Origin: an uncultured Celeribacter sp.
Lineage (GTDB): Bacteria; Pseudomonadota; Alphaproteobacteria; Rhodobacterales; Rhodobacteraceae
Direction: 5' to 3'
DNA length: 64,000 nucleotides
Assembly (NCBI RefSeq): GCF_963675965.1
Contig: NZ_OY780935.1
Location: 2,964,501-3,028,500 of the forward strand
Positions 25,772 through 34,540 of the stretch are shown in pieces. Made by a program: the position numbers and the translations under genes. Numbering within the stretch: the first letter of the stretch is position 1; each line of letters opens with the position of its first letter. The notes under the pieces were generated by a model that saw only the letters and a list, made by a program, of their open reading frames with translations, was not told where the DNA came from and ran no database searches.

Positions 25772-25929
25772 AAGGGCGGGCGCACGCAGCATCGGCGCAT
25801 CTCTGCCGTGACGGCGGGTCGCGTGTATCCCGCATGACGCCCGGCGTGAAAATGCGTGTAATCTGCCGAAGCCTTTGATAACCAAAAGTCCAGCGTCCTC
25901 GTGACCCGTTATATGAGAAGTTCGGACAG

Positions 25930-26688
25930 ATGGTGAAAATCGCCTTTACCGCCAGCGATGCACAGATCTCGCAACGTGCTCTGGAACGTCTGCAGGCGCG
26001 CTATGCCGCCGTGCCTGTTGAACAGGCGGATGTCATCGTGGCACTGGGCGGCGACGGCTTCATGTTGCAGACGTTGCACGGCACGATGCATCTGGATGTT
26101 CCGGTCTACGGCATGAATTGCGGCACTGTCGGCTTCCTGATGAACGAGTTTCACGAAGAGGCGCTGGTCGAAAGGCTGCGCGATGCCGAAGAAGAGGTCA
26201 TCAACCCGCTCACCATGGTCGCAGGCGGCGAAGATGGCGTGGAACACAGGGCGCTGGCGATCAACGAAGTGTCGTTGCTGCGCGCCGGGCCGCAGGCGGC
26301 CAAGTTGCGGGTGTCGATCGACGGGCGTGTGCGGATGGAGGAACTGGTCTGCGATGGCGCACTTGTGGCGACGCCAGCCGGGTCCACGGCCTACAATTAT
26401 TCCGCGCGCGGCCCGATTTTGCCGATAGGTTCGGATGTGCTGGCGCTGACTGCCATGGCGGCCTTCCGGCCCCGGCGCTGGCGCGGTGCCTTGCTGCCCA
26501 AAAGCGCAAAGGTGCGTTTCGACGTGCTGGAGGCCAGCAAGCGTCCGGTGATGGCTGATGCGGACAGCCGCCATGCAGGCAATGTGCTCTGGGTCGAGAT
26601 CGCCTCGGAACCGGGCGTTGCGCACCGCATTCTGTTCGATCCGGGCCACGGGCTGGAAGAACGCCTGCTGCGCGAACAATTCGTCTGA
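25930..26688 (+). CDS. nadK: NAD kinase
   Basis: The 252-residue cytosolic enzyme phosphorylates NAD to NADP. The diagnostic GGDG motif occurs in VIVALGGDGFMLQTLH. YGMNCGTVGFLMNE, the NE in LAINEVSLLR, and TPAGSTAYNYSARGPILP follow in the usual order. The length is typical of alphaproteobacterial NAD kinases. It is convergent with the response regulator gene (38-base gap). Confidence 0.95.
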   Translation: MVKIAFTASDAQISQRALERLQARYAAVPVEQADVIVALGGDGFMLQTLHGTMHLDVPVYGMNCGTVGFLMNEFHEEALVERLRDAEEEVINPLTMVAGGEDGVEHRALAINEVSLLRAGPQAAKLRVSIDGRVRMEELVCDGALVATPAGSTAYNYSARGPILPIGSDVLALTAMAAFRPRRWRGALLPKSAKVRFDVLEASKRPVMADADSRHAGNVLWVEIASEPGVAHRILFDPGHGLEERLLREQFV

Positions 26689-26726
26689 ATTTTTGTGGTG
26701 ATATCGTTCGGGCGATGGGGACCTTC

Positions 26727-28148
26727 TTAGCCCTTGCGCGACGTGCGTATCGAAATGCCCCAGTTTTCCAGCTTGCGATAGATGGTCGATGGCGACACAT
26801 CCAGCACTCGCGCAGCTTTGGGGATGGAGCCGCCTTCGCGTTCGATGGCGGCTTCGATCGCGTGGCGTTCGATCTCGGCAAGGCTGCGCCCGGCAAAAGG
26901 ATCGTCTGCGGCAGGAGGTGCGGGCATCTGGATCACCGGGGGGATGTCGGTGATTGCGGGTGATTTCGGCAGCGGTGTTGCCACATGCGGGCGCAGGTAA
27001 GGGGGCAGGTTGTCGATGCTCACCGTCTGATCCTGATGCAGGATCACGATGTTCCACAACACGTTCAGCAGCTCACGTATGTTGCCGGGCCAGTCATGAT
27101 CCAGAAACACCGCTTTCACCTCAGTTGAAAGTGTGCGGAAATCGCGTCCTTCTTTGGCGCAGAGTCGGTCGAGTTCGATTTCGGCAATCTCGATCACATC
27201 CAATTTGCGCGACCGCAGGGGAGGCAGGTGCAAAGGCACGACGTTGAGGCGAAAGAGCAGATCGGCGCGCAGGTTTCCGGCGCGCATTTCGGCCTTGGGA
27301 TCGGGCGTGCTGGTGCAGATCAGGCGGAAGCCCTGGGCCGCTTCGGCAGGGGATTCTGGTTCGGTGCCTGTTACGCTTTCGAACGGCGGCAAATTGTGGT
27401 CGCGCAGGGTGGTCAGTAAGCGCCCCTGCACGTCGGGCGGCAGGGCACAGACTTCATCCAGCACCAATGTGCCGCCCTGTGCGTTCCGGATCGCTCCAGG
27501 GATTTCAGCGTTTCCAAACAGCTCTGCCTCAATGCAGTCGGCGCTTGTGGTTGAACAGTCGAGCTTGACGAAGGGACCGTCGCGAAAGGCCGAGCGGTTG
27601 TGGATCGTCTGAGCGGTTTTCACTTTGCCGGTCCCGCTTTCGCCGGTGATGAACACCGGGGCTGAGGTGCCGGCCACTGCGCGGATCAGGCCGTGAACGG
27701 CCTGCATGGCCTCTGAAGACCCCCAGTGCCCGTCAAAGGCAAAGCCGATATCTTGCGGGGTGGGATGGCTGTCACGCAGTTGCGGCCCGGACAGGGCAGC
27801 TTCCACCGTCGAAATCAGTCGCCCGGGGTCCAGCGGTTTGGTGACGAAATCGACAGCACCGTGCCGGATCGCCCGGACCGCGCGCTCGACCGAGGCGAAG
27901 GCCGTCATAGCAATCAGCTTGATCTTGGGATCAATGCGTTTGAGTTCCTGAATCAATTCCAGCCCGTCGCCGTCGGGCAGCACCAGATCGACGAGACCCA
28001 GAATAGGCTTGGACGTTTTGATGCGGTAGAGGGCTTCGGCCTGGGAGCGTGCCGTGAGCACGGGGTGCCCGGCTTCTTCCAGCGCTGCGGTGAAGAGGGA
28101 TAAATGCGTTTCCAGATCGTCCACGACAAGGATTGGTTGCTGGGGCAT
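26727..28148 (-). CDS. NtrC-type response regulator lacking the GAFTGA loop
   Basis: The 473-residue regulator has three domains. Residues 1-120 form a receiver with intact DD (10-11), D54 and K104. Residues about 145-370 are an AAA+ domain with Walker A GESGTGK (169-175), Walker B TLVLDE (227-232) and FRLNVVPLHLPPLRSRK. The C terminus is a Fis-type helix-turn-helix (IPKAARVLDVSPSTIYRKLE). Between ELFG (209-212) and GGTLVLDE only about a dozen residues remain, so the sigma-54-contacting GAFTGA loop is missing. It may therefore work with sigma-70, as R. capsulatus NtrC does, rather than sigma-54. ATG at 28148 has AGGA just upstream; an ATG at 28166 lacks one. The kinase gene ends 19 bases earlier on the same strand. 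Confidence 0.9.
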   Translation of the reverse strand: MPQQPILVVDDLETHLSLFTAALEEAGHPVLTARSQAEALYRIKTSKPILGLVDLVLPDGDGLELIQELKRIDPKIKLIAMTAFASVERAVRAIRHGAVDFVTKPLDPGRLISTVEAALSGPQLRDSHPTPQDIGFAFDGHWGSSEAMQAVHGLIRAVAGTSAPVFITGESGTGKVKTAQTIHNRSAFRDGPFVKLDCSTTSADCIEAELFGNAEIPGAIRNAQGGTLVLDEVCALPPDVQGRLLTTLRDHNLPPFESVTGTEPESPAEAAQGFRLICTSTPDPKAEMRAGNLRADLLFRLNVVPLHLPPLRSRKLDVIEIAEIELDRLCAKEGRDFRTLSTEVKAVFLDHDWPGNIRELLNVLWNIVILHQDQTVSIDNLPPYLRPHVATPLPKSPAITDIPPVIQMPAPPAADDPFAGRSLAEIERHAIEAAIEREGGSIPKAARVLDVSPSTIYRKLENWGISIRTSRKG

Positions 28149-28167
28149 GAATTCCTGCTTTGTCATT

Positions 28168-29688
28168 TTAAGGCTCAAAAAATAATGTGCGTTCAATATG
28201 GGCGATATACTGACGAAGCCGTTTGAGTCCCGCAAGGATATCGTTGATCTGAGTTGTGCGGGCGGCTTGCGACAGGGATTGCGCCTCTTGGAACGCTATT
28301 TGCGCATAGGCGGTGGCGAACAGGCCGGCGAGACTATGGGTGGCGCGCTCGATGTCCCGACGTGCGTCAGATGACAGTGGTGCGATGGCCCGTTTTTCTG
28401 CAAGCGCCATATGGGTTTCCAGATCCCGGCGAAGCTGGGCCAGAAAATGCCGTGCTGCCTCGCGGGGCAGTTGCGCCAGGAGTGTTTGCAGCTTCTCGCT
28501 GTCAAGGCCGCTATCCAGAGGCGGCGGGCTTTTCAACAGGGCGCAGTGCAGCAGATCTTCGATCAGATCGCGCAAGGCGGTGCGGGGTGGAAAGGGCTTG
28601 GGCAGGATCGCAGCCACACCGTTGTCACGCAGGCGCTTTTGGATTTCAGGGTGAAGATGGGCTGAAATTGCCACGATCGGCGGCAGGGGCACTTGTTCCT
28701 GTGTTAGTATCTTAAGGATCTGAAGGCCGTTCAGAACCGGCATCTCCACATCGAGAAAGATCAGGTCGAAACTCTGTGACATGCTGCGCAGCAGGGCCAG
28801 TGCATGGGCGCCATCGGGCGCGGCGACGACTTGCAGGCCAAGGGTTCTGAGATGATGTGTCAAAAGCGTGCGCAGCGGGGGGCTGTCCTCGGCCACAAGG
28901 GCGCAGGGTTGTTGCGCCGGGGCGGGGTAGTCCTGAGCTTCGCTGGGGGCGCTGGCTTCGGTCTGGGTGCCAGCGGGGGCCAGCGGCAAGGTGATATGGA
29001 TTTCGGCCCCGCCGTCTGCGGCGTTGCGCAGTTGCAAACTGCCTTGCAGGCGCCGTGCTACCTCATGTGCGATGTGCAGGCCGAAACCGGATCCGCCCTG
29101 TCCTGCGCCCAGTGGAATATTGGAGTTCACATAGTCGAAAGACCGAATGTGATCGGGGAAGCCGGAGCCGTGGTCGCGTAACCGGATCTGCAGTTGCATA
29201 TTCGGCAATGCTGTCTGGCAGTCGAAAGACAGTTCTATGTCGCCTGTCTGCGTGTGTTGCAGTGTGTTCGAGATCAGGTTGGACAACAGGCGTTCCATGG
29301 CAAACATATCAATGTCGGCCAGTTGCGGCAGTTGCTCCAGCCCGTCGACGCACAGCTGGCGTCCCAGGCGGTGGGTGATGCCTTGCCAGCGTGTTGTCAG
29401 CTCTGTCAGCTTTTCTTGCAGATGTTTCGTCTCTGTCGGACGTGTCGGGAGTGTCGAATCTGGAAAAATCAGGGTTGCCGCTTCGCGCAGCAGCCAGCCC
29501 AGATGGCCATTGGTCTGCGACAGGTTTTGCAGTTCCTTCGAGATCGCCGGATCGGCAATCGATTCCTTGAGATGTTCAAGAGCGGCCTGCAATTCGGAAT
29601 AGGTGGCGCGAATGTCATGAGACAACAGGGAAACGCGGCCGGGGTCGGCGATGTCGAGATGGGGAACGTCCGTCTCTTTGCGCGTCAA
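28168..29688 (-). CDS. cytoplasmic hybrid histidine kinase with receiver and Hpt domains
   Basis: The 506-residue protein has no membrane segment and no recognisable sensor domain. An H-box LLSHDIRATYSEL near the N terminus carries the phosphorylated His24. A HATPase domain follows with NLISNTLQHTQ (N box), LRDHGSGFPDHI and GGSGFGLHIAHEV. Then comes a receiver with LIFLDVEMPVLNG (phosphoacceptor Asp) and a Lys in LPKPFPP. The C-terminal helical part has ATHSLAGL, where His451 is the likely Hpt phosphate carrier. This layout suggests a His-Asp-His relay to the response regulator encoded 19 bases downstream. How the kinase senses a signal cannot be told from the sequence. Confidence 0.88.
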   Translation of the reverse strand: MTRKETDVPHLDIADPGRVSLLSHDIRATYSELQAALEHLKESIADPAISKELQNLSQTNGHLGWLLREAATLIFPDSTLPTRPTETKHLQEKLTELTTRWQGITHRLGRQLCVDGLEQLPQLADIDMFAMERLLSNLISNTLQHTQTGDIELSFDCQTALPNMQLQIRLRDHGSGFPDHIRSFDYVNSNIPLGAGQGGSGFGLHIAHEVARRLQGSLQLRNAADGGAEIHITLPLAPAGTQTEASAPSEAQDYPAPAQQPCALVAEDSPPLRTLLTHHLRTLGLQVVAAPDGAHALALLRSMSQSFDLIFLDVEMPVLNGLQILKILTQEQVPLPPIVAISAHLHPEIQKRLRDNGVAAILPKPFPPRTALRDLIEDLLHCALLKSPPPLDSGLDSEKLQTLLAQLPREAARHFLAQLRRDLETHMALAEKRAIAPLSSDARRDIERATHSLAGLFATAYAQIAFQEAQSLSQAARTTQINDILAGLKRLRQYIAHIERTLFFEP

Positions 29689-29835
29689 TAGTGTCTCCTT
29701 GTCTGCGGGATGTCCCCACGCCTCGTCGAAACATCTGTGATGCCGCCACGTGGTTCTTGGGCAAGCCAGAAAATCACGCGCCCGATCATGACCATCATAA
29801 CCGGACGCGAGAGATAGAACAGGGGGAACCTTAGG

Positions 29836-31728
29836 TTAGCCTTTGGCGTAGCCAAGTCCCTGCAATGCATCCTTGATTTCGTCGAGGATCGCCGGATCGT
29901 CGATTGTGGCAGGCATCTTGAAGTCCTGACCGTCGGCGATTTTGACCATGGTGCCGCGCAGAATCTTGCCCGAGCGTGTCTTGGGAAGACGGTCCACGAC
30001 GCAGGCCAGTTTGAAAGCGGCAACCGGGCCGATTTCGTTGCGCACCGCGGCGATGACTTCTTTCACGATGGTCGCGTGATCACGGTCGCATCCGGCGTTC
30101 AGGCATAGGAAGCCGAGCGGCATCTGGCCTTTCAACTCGTCAGAGACACCGATCACGGCACATTCGGCCACGTCGGGATGGGCTGAGAGCACCTCTTCCA
30201 TGGCACCGGTCGACAGGCGGTGGCCTGCAACGTTGATGACGTCATCGGTGCGCGCCATGATGTAGACATATCCGTCTTCATCCTTGATGCCCGCATCGCC
30301 GGTTTCATAGTAGCCTGGGAAGGTGGTGAGGTAGCTTTTTCTGTAGCGGTCTTCCGCATTCCACAGCGTTTGCAGCGTGCCCGGGGGCAGTGGCAGCTTG
30401 ATCGCGATGGCGCCCAGTTCGCCGGGTTCGACCGGGTGGCCGGCCTCATCGAGAATGTCGATATCATAGCCAGGCATGGCCATGGAGGGAGAGCCGATTT
30501 TGATCGGCAGTTCTTCGATCCCCAGCGGGTTGGCCGCGATCGCCCAGCCGGTTTCGGTCTGCCACCAGTGATCAATCACCGGCACGCCGAATTTCTCCTG
30601 TGCCCATTTGATCGTGTCGGGATCGGCGCGTTCACCCGCAAGGAAAATGGCCTGCAGGTCGTGCAGCTTATAGCGTTTGATCCATTCGCCGGTCGGGTCT
30701 TCGCGTTTGATGGCCCGCAAGGCGGTGGGGGCGGTGAAGAAGGATTTCACCCGCTGGTTCTGGATGATGCGCCAGAATACGCCTGCGTGCGGCGTGCCGA
30801 CAGGCTTGCCCTCAAAGACAATGGTCTGCGCGCCTTTGATCAGTGGCGCGTAGCAAATATAGCTGTGCCCGACGACCCAGCCGACATCGGAGGCCGCCCA
30901 GAAGCGGTCACCCACATCGATGTTGTAAATGTTCTTCATCGTCCAGTTCAGCGCCACAAGATGGCCGCCAGTGGAACGCACGACGCCTTTCGGCGCGCCG
31001 GTGGTGCCGGAGGTATAGAGGATATAGGCGGGGTGGTTGCCCTCGACCGGAACGCACTCCGCCGGTTTCACGCCGTACTGGAAACCGTGCCAAGAGAAAT
31101 CCCGCCCTTCGATCAGCTTGGCCACTTCTTGTTCGCGTTGGAAGATCACGCAGAATTCGGGTTTGTGGCTGGCCTGTTCGATGGCGTCGTCCAGAAGCGG
31201 TTTGTAGTGAACCACGCGGTTGGGTTCGAGACCGCAGGAAGAGGCAATGATGGCCTTGGGCGTGCAATCGTCGATGCGCACCGCCAGCTCGTGGGCGGCA
31301 AAGCCGCCAAAGACCACCGAATGCACCGCGCCGATGCGCGCGCAGGCGAGCATGGCCTCAAGGGCTTCAGGGATCATTGGCATGTAGATGATGACGCGAT
31401 CGCCCTTTTCGACCCCGCGCATTTTCAGAGCGCCGGCGAGAGAGGCCACGCGGGCCTGAAGCTCCCTATAGGTGATGCCCTTGGTGGAATGGGTGATCGG
31501 GCTTTCATGCATGATCGCCAGTTCATCACCGCGCCCGGCCTCCACATGGCGGTCTACGGCGTTGTAACAGGTGTTCGTGAGGCCGTCGGAAAACCATTCA
31601 TAGACGGGGGCATTGTCGTCAAAGAGCGCCTTGGATGGCTTTTTGTACCAATGCACCTCTTCGGCGGCCTGCATCCAGAAACCGTCGGGGTCTGCTTTCC
31701 ATGCATCATAAACGTCTTTGTATGCCAC
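29836..31728 (-). CDS. prpE: propionyl-CoA synthetase
   Basis: The 630-residue ANL-superfamily ligase activates propionate with ATP and CoA. YTSGTTGAPKGV is the adenylate-forming motif, DHWWQTETGWAI the next core, and YYETGDAGIKDEDGYVYIMARTDDVINVAGHRLSTG covers the hinge. KTRSGKILRG contains the acetylatable catalytic Lys. The N terminus (MAYKDVYDAW) and length match PrpE better than acetyl-CoA synthetase. The GTG at 31728 is the start, because AGGAGGA stands eight bases before it; the ATG codons further upstream do not. The kinase gene begins 147 bases downstream on the same strand. Confidence 0.93.
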   Translation of the reverse strand: MAYKDVYDAWKADPDGFWMQAAEEVHWYKKPSKALFDDNAPVYEWFSDGLTNTCYNAVDRHVEAGRGDELAIMHESPITHSTKGITYRELQARVASLAGALKMRGVEKGDRVIIYMPMIPEALEAMLACARIGAVHSVVFGGFAAHELAVRIDDCTPKAIIASSCGLEPNRVVHYKPLLDDAIEQASHKPEFCVIFQREQEVAKLIEGRDFSWHGFQYGVKPAECVPVEGNHPAYILYTSGTTGAPKGVVRSTGGHLVALNWTMKNIYNIDVGDRFWAASDVGWVVGHSYICYAPLIKGAQTIVFEGKPVGTPHAGVFWRIIQNQRVKSFFTAPTALRAIKREDPTGEWIKRYKLHDLQAIFLAGERADPDTIKWAQEKFGVPVIDHWWQTETGWAIAANPLGIEELPIKIGSPSMAMPGYDIDILDEAGHPVEPGELGAIAIKLPLPPGTLQTLWNAEDRYRKSYLTTFPGYYETGDAGIKDEDGYVYIMARTDDVINVAGHRLSTGAMEEVLSAHPDVAECAVIGVSDELKGQMPLGFLCLNAGCDRDHATIVKEVIAAVRNEIGPVAAFKLACVVDRLPKTRSGKILRGTMVKIADGQDFKMPATIDDPAILDEIKDALQGLGYAKG

Positions 31729-31778
31729 TTGCTGCGTCCTCCTCGCTGACATGGCGTGTTTGGCGGGGGCAGTGCTTT

Positions 31779-31979
31779 TTTGCAATGCAGCTATGCTGCG
31801 ATGGAATGTCACTGTCGCCAATCACGGGGGCGATGCTCGCTCTGGCAGTCTTGTTACCAGAGGCGGTTAAAAATGTTTATATAAATTTCGCAAAGGACTG
31901 CAGAAAACTACTTTGCAAACCCTTGTTTTTACATATCATGTTGCAAACTTCCGGGGTCTTGTTTCGGTGCGATTGCAAA
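31779..31979. promoter_or_regulatory. cluster of TTTGCAAA-like octamers, candidate ScfR/PccR sites
   Basis: Exact TTTGCAAA lies at 31912-31919. One-mismatch copies are TTTGCAAT (31779-31786), TTCGCAAA (31887-31894), GTTGCAAA (31940-31947) and ATTGCAAA (31972-31979). The octamer is the core bound by short-chain fatty acyl-CoA regulators such as PccR of Rhodobacter sphaeroides, and by RamB. The location upstream of a propionyl-CoA synthetase gene fits such a regulator. No ScfR-type gene is in this window. Confidence 0.5.
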
Positions 31980-32032
31980 GTTCTTTCTGCGTGGGGCTCT
32001 GAATGGGTGGGCATGGGGAGAGGGTAGGACGC

Positions 32033-32060
32033 AAAAAAAAGGCGCCCGAAGGCGCCTTTT
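32033..32060 (-). terminator. terminator after maeB
   Basis: AAAA-GGCGCC, loop CGAA, GGCGCC-TTTT gives a 10-bp stem; on the minus strand it ends in eight T. It starts 27 bases after the maeB stop. Confidence 0.92.
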
Positions 32061-32086
32061 CGAATGGGGTGTTTTTTTGCGTGGGC

Positions 32087-34369
32087 TTAGCCGTAATGCG
32101 CCACCGGTGTGCCTGCGATGGCGGACATGTTCAGGAGGCCGCGCGAGGTGATCGAGGGGGTGACAATATGGGCGCGGTTGCCCATGCCCATCAGGATCGG
32201 CCCGACCTCCAGTCCGCCCCCCTTGGTCTTGAGGATGTTGCGCACCCCCGAAGCCGCATCGGCAATGGCAAAGACCAAAGCGTTGGCCGGACCTTCGAGG
32301 CGGGAATGCGGGAAGTTGCGCTGGCGCAGATCCGGGGTCAGGGCGCTGTCGATATGCATTTCACCTTCATAGGCAAAGTCACGCGGTTCGCTGTCCAAAA
32401 TCGCCAGCGCTTCACGCATATGGCGCCCGGTCATGCAGGGCAGGTTGCCGAATTCGCTGTGCGAACACAGGGCTATATTGGGCTCGATCCCGAAGCGGCG
32501 GATGTGGCGCGCAGTGGCGGTCACTGTCGCGGCAATCTGTTCCGGCGTCGGTTCGGTGTGCACATGAGTGTCCGCGACGAACAGGGGGCCATCTTCGAGG
32601 ATCATCAGCGACAGCGCGCCAACTGGTTGCAGCTCCTTGGTGCCAAGGATCTGAGTGACATAGTTCAGGTGCCATAGATATTGCCCGAAGGTGCCGCAGA
32701 TCATGCTGTCGGCGTGGTCCTGTTGCACCATGATTGCACCGATGGCGGTGGTGTTGGTGCGCAGGATCGCCTTGGCCAGATCCGGCGTCACGCCCTTGCG
32801 TTCCATCAGCTTGTGATAGGCCTGCCAGTATTGCTTGTAGCGGCTGTCGTTTTCCGGGTTCACGATTTCGAAGTCGACGCCGGGACGGATCTTCATCCCG
32901 GCCCGCTCCGCGCGCATCGCGATCACCTCGGGGCGACCGATGAGAATCGGCTTGTCGGTGGTTTCCTCGATCATCGCCTGCGCTGCGCGCAAAACGCGGT
33001 CGTCTTCGCCCTCGGCAAAGGCAATGCGGCGTTCCGCCTGCGAGGCGGCGGCAAAGACCGGGCGCATGATGAGCGCGGATTTGAACACCGAATGGTCCAG
33101 CGCGTCCTTATAGGCCTTCATGTCGGCAACCGGCTTGGTCGCGACGCCGCTTTCCATCGCGGCCTTGGCCACAGCCGAGGCCACGACGCCCATCAGGCGC
33201 GGGTCAAAGGGTTTCGGGATCAGGTATTCCGTGCCAAAGGTCATGCGCTCGTCCTGATAGGCGGCGGCGGCTTCGGCGCTGGTGGTGGCGCGGGCGAGGG
33301 CGGCGATGCCTTCGATGCAACCGATCTGCATCGCGTCGTTGATCTCGGTGGCGCCGACGTCCAGCGCGCCACGGAAAATGAACGGGAAACACAGGACGTT
33401 GTTCACCTGATTGGGATAGTCTGAGCGCCCGGTGGCGATGATCGCATCGGGGGCAACCTTTTTCACCTCATCGGGCATGATCTCCGGTGTCGGATTCGCC
33501 AGCGCAAAAATGATCGGCTGCTTGGTCATCTTCTTGATCATCTCGGGTTTCAGCACGCCGGGGCCGGACAGGCCGAGGAACATATCGGCGCCCTCGATCA
33601 CCTCGTCGAGCGTGCGCAGATCCGAGTTTTGCGCAAAGGCCGCCTTCTGTGCGGTCATATCCTCTTCGCGGCCCTCATAGACCAGCCCGTGGATGTCGCA
33701 GAGCCAGACGTTTTCACGTTTCACACCGAGTTTCAGCAGCATGTTGAGGCAGGCAATCCCCGCCGCGCCGCCGCCGGTCGACACCAGTTTGATGTCTTCG
33801 AAATTTTTGCCGGTGACGCGCAGGGCGTTGGTGGCTGCGGCTGCGGCGACGATGGCGGTGCCATGCTGGTCGTCATGGAACACCGGAATGTTCATCTTTT
33901 CGCGGCAAAGCTGTTCAACAATAAAGCAGTCAGGGGCCTTGATGTCTTCCAGATTGATCGCCCCGAAGGTCGGTTCCAATGCGCAGACGATCTCAGCCAG
34001 CTTTTCCGGATCGCTTTCATTCACTTCGATGTCGAAACAGTCGATGTTGGCGAATTTCTTGAACAGGACGGCCTTGCCTTCCATGACCGGTTTCGATGCG
34101 GCGGCCCCGATGTTGCCCAGACCGAGCACGGCGGTGCCGTTGGTGACGACAGCCACAAGGTTCCCGCGCGAGGTGAAGCGGCTGGAATTGGTGGGGTCGG
34201 CCTTGATTTCAAGGCAGGCCTCGGCCACGCCGGGGCTGTAGGCGCGCGCAAGATCGCGGCCATTGGCCATGGGTTTGGTCGCACGGATCTCAAGCTTCCC
34301 AGGTTTCGGGAATTCGTGATAGTCCAATGCGGCCTGTTTCAGGTTTCTCTCGCGGGTGTCCGTCGCCAT
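32087..34369 (-). CDS. maeB: NADP-dependent malic enzyme with phosphotransacetylase-like C-terminal domain
   Basis: The 760-residue cytosolic enzyme decarboxylates malate to pyruvate with NADP. The N-terminal half carries the malic enzyme core (AYSPGVAEACLEI, NIDCFDIEV, HDDQHGTAIV, STGGGAAGIAC). The C-terminal half, from about residue 430, resembles phosphate acetyltransferase (AEGEDDRVLRAAQ, GRPEVI, MICGTFGQYLWHL) but is regulatory, not catalytic, in known MaeB proteins. Length is the MaeB norm. The 346-base upstream region has an inverted repeat near its start. Confidence 0.95.
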   Translation of the reverse strand: MATDTRERNLKQAALDYHEFPKPGKLEIRATKPMANGRDLARAYSPGVAEACLEIKADPTNSSRFTSRGNLVAVVTNGTAVLGLGNIGAAASKPVMEGKAVLFKKFANIDCFDIEVNESDPEKLAEIVCALEPTFGAINLEDIKAPDCFIVEQLCREKMNIPVFHDDQHGTAIVAAAAATNALRVTGKNFEDIKLVSTGGGAAGIACLNMLLKLGVKRENVWLCDIHGLVYEGREEDMTAQKAAFAQNSDLRTLDEVIEGADMFLGLSGPGVLKPEMIKKMTKQPIIFALANPTPEIMPDEVKKVAPDAIIATGRSDYPNQVNNVLCFPFIFRGALDVGATEINDAMQIGCIEGIAALARATTSAEAAAAYQDERMTFGTEYLIPKPFDPRLMGVVASAVAKAAMESGVATKPVADMKAYKDALDHSVFKSALIMRPVFAAASQAERRIAFAEGEDDRVLRAAQAMIEETTDKPILIGRPEVIAMRAERAGMKIRPGVDFEIVNPENDSRYKQYWQAYHKLMERKGVTPDLAKAILRTNTTAIGAIMVQQDHADSMICGTFGQYLWHLNYVTQILGTKELQPVGALSLMILEDGPLFVADTHVHTEPTPEQIAATVTATARHIRRFGIEPNIALCSHSEFGNLPCMTGRHMREALAILDSEPRDFAYEGEMHIDSALTPDLRQRNFPHSRLEGPANALVFAIADAASGVRNILKTKGGGLEVGPILMGMGNRAHIVTPSITSRGLLNMSAIAGTPVAHYG

Positions 34370-34409
34370 GGGGGCTTCCCTTTCTTGGTCCTGATCTACG
34401 TTTTGGCTG

Positions 34410-34429
34410 TTAGTTTAGCGTTAAACTAA
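34410..34429. promoter_or_regulatory. inverted repeat upstream of maeB
   Basis: TTAGTTTA, spacer GCGT, TAAACTAA is a perfect 8+8 inverted repeat about 40 bases upstream of the maeB start. It is more AT-rich than its surroundings and of operator size. The protein that binds it is not evident. Confidence 0.45.
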
Positions 34430-34526
34430 AAAAGAACCTAACGTCATTTCGGCTTGCCATGCCTCTACGCCCCCTATGGTGTGTCAGGCAAGGGGAGTTT
34501 CGGCGCGCGGCCTCAAACTTTAGCTA

Positions 34527-34540
34527 TGTTAGCGCAAACA
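34527..34540. promoter_or_regulatory. candidate LacI-family operator before cdd
   Basis: TGTTAGCGCAAACA is a 14-bp near-palindrome with one mismatch pair to the TGTTAGCGCTAACA-type consensus used by LacI-family repressors. It stands about 175 bases before cdd, the first gene of the nucleoside operon. No LacI-family gene is nearby. Confidence 0.45.

Larger units (their letters stand above)
25591..25929. other. intergenic region between glyA and nadK
   Basis: These 339 bases separate the divergent glyA and nadK starts. They hold the putative glyA leader (25648-25723) and a separate 16-bp inverted repeat (25756-25771). I see no gene. A promoter for each direction must lie here, but none is clear enough to call. 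Confidence 0.6.
31729..32086. other. intergenic region upstream of prpE with octamer repeats
   Basis: These 358 bases carry the prpE control region, the maeB terminator (32033-32060), and no gene I can support. They are notably AT-rich near 31860-31980. The most visible feature is a set of TTTGCAAA-like octamers, listed separately. Confidence 0.6.

Noticed and set aside
30220..31749. Plus-strand open frame opposite prpE
   Set aside because: It has no family likeness and mirrors a certain gene.
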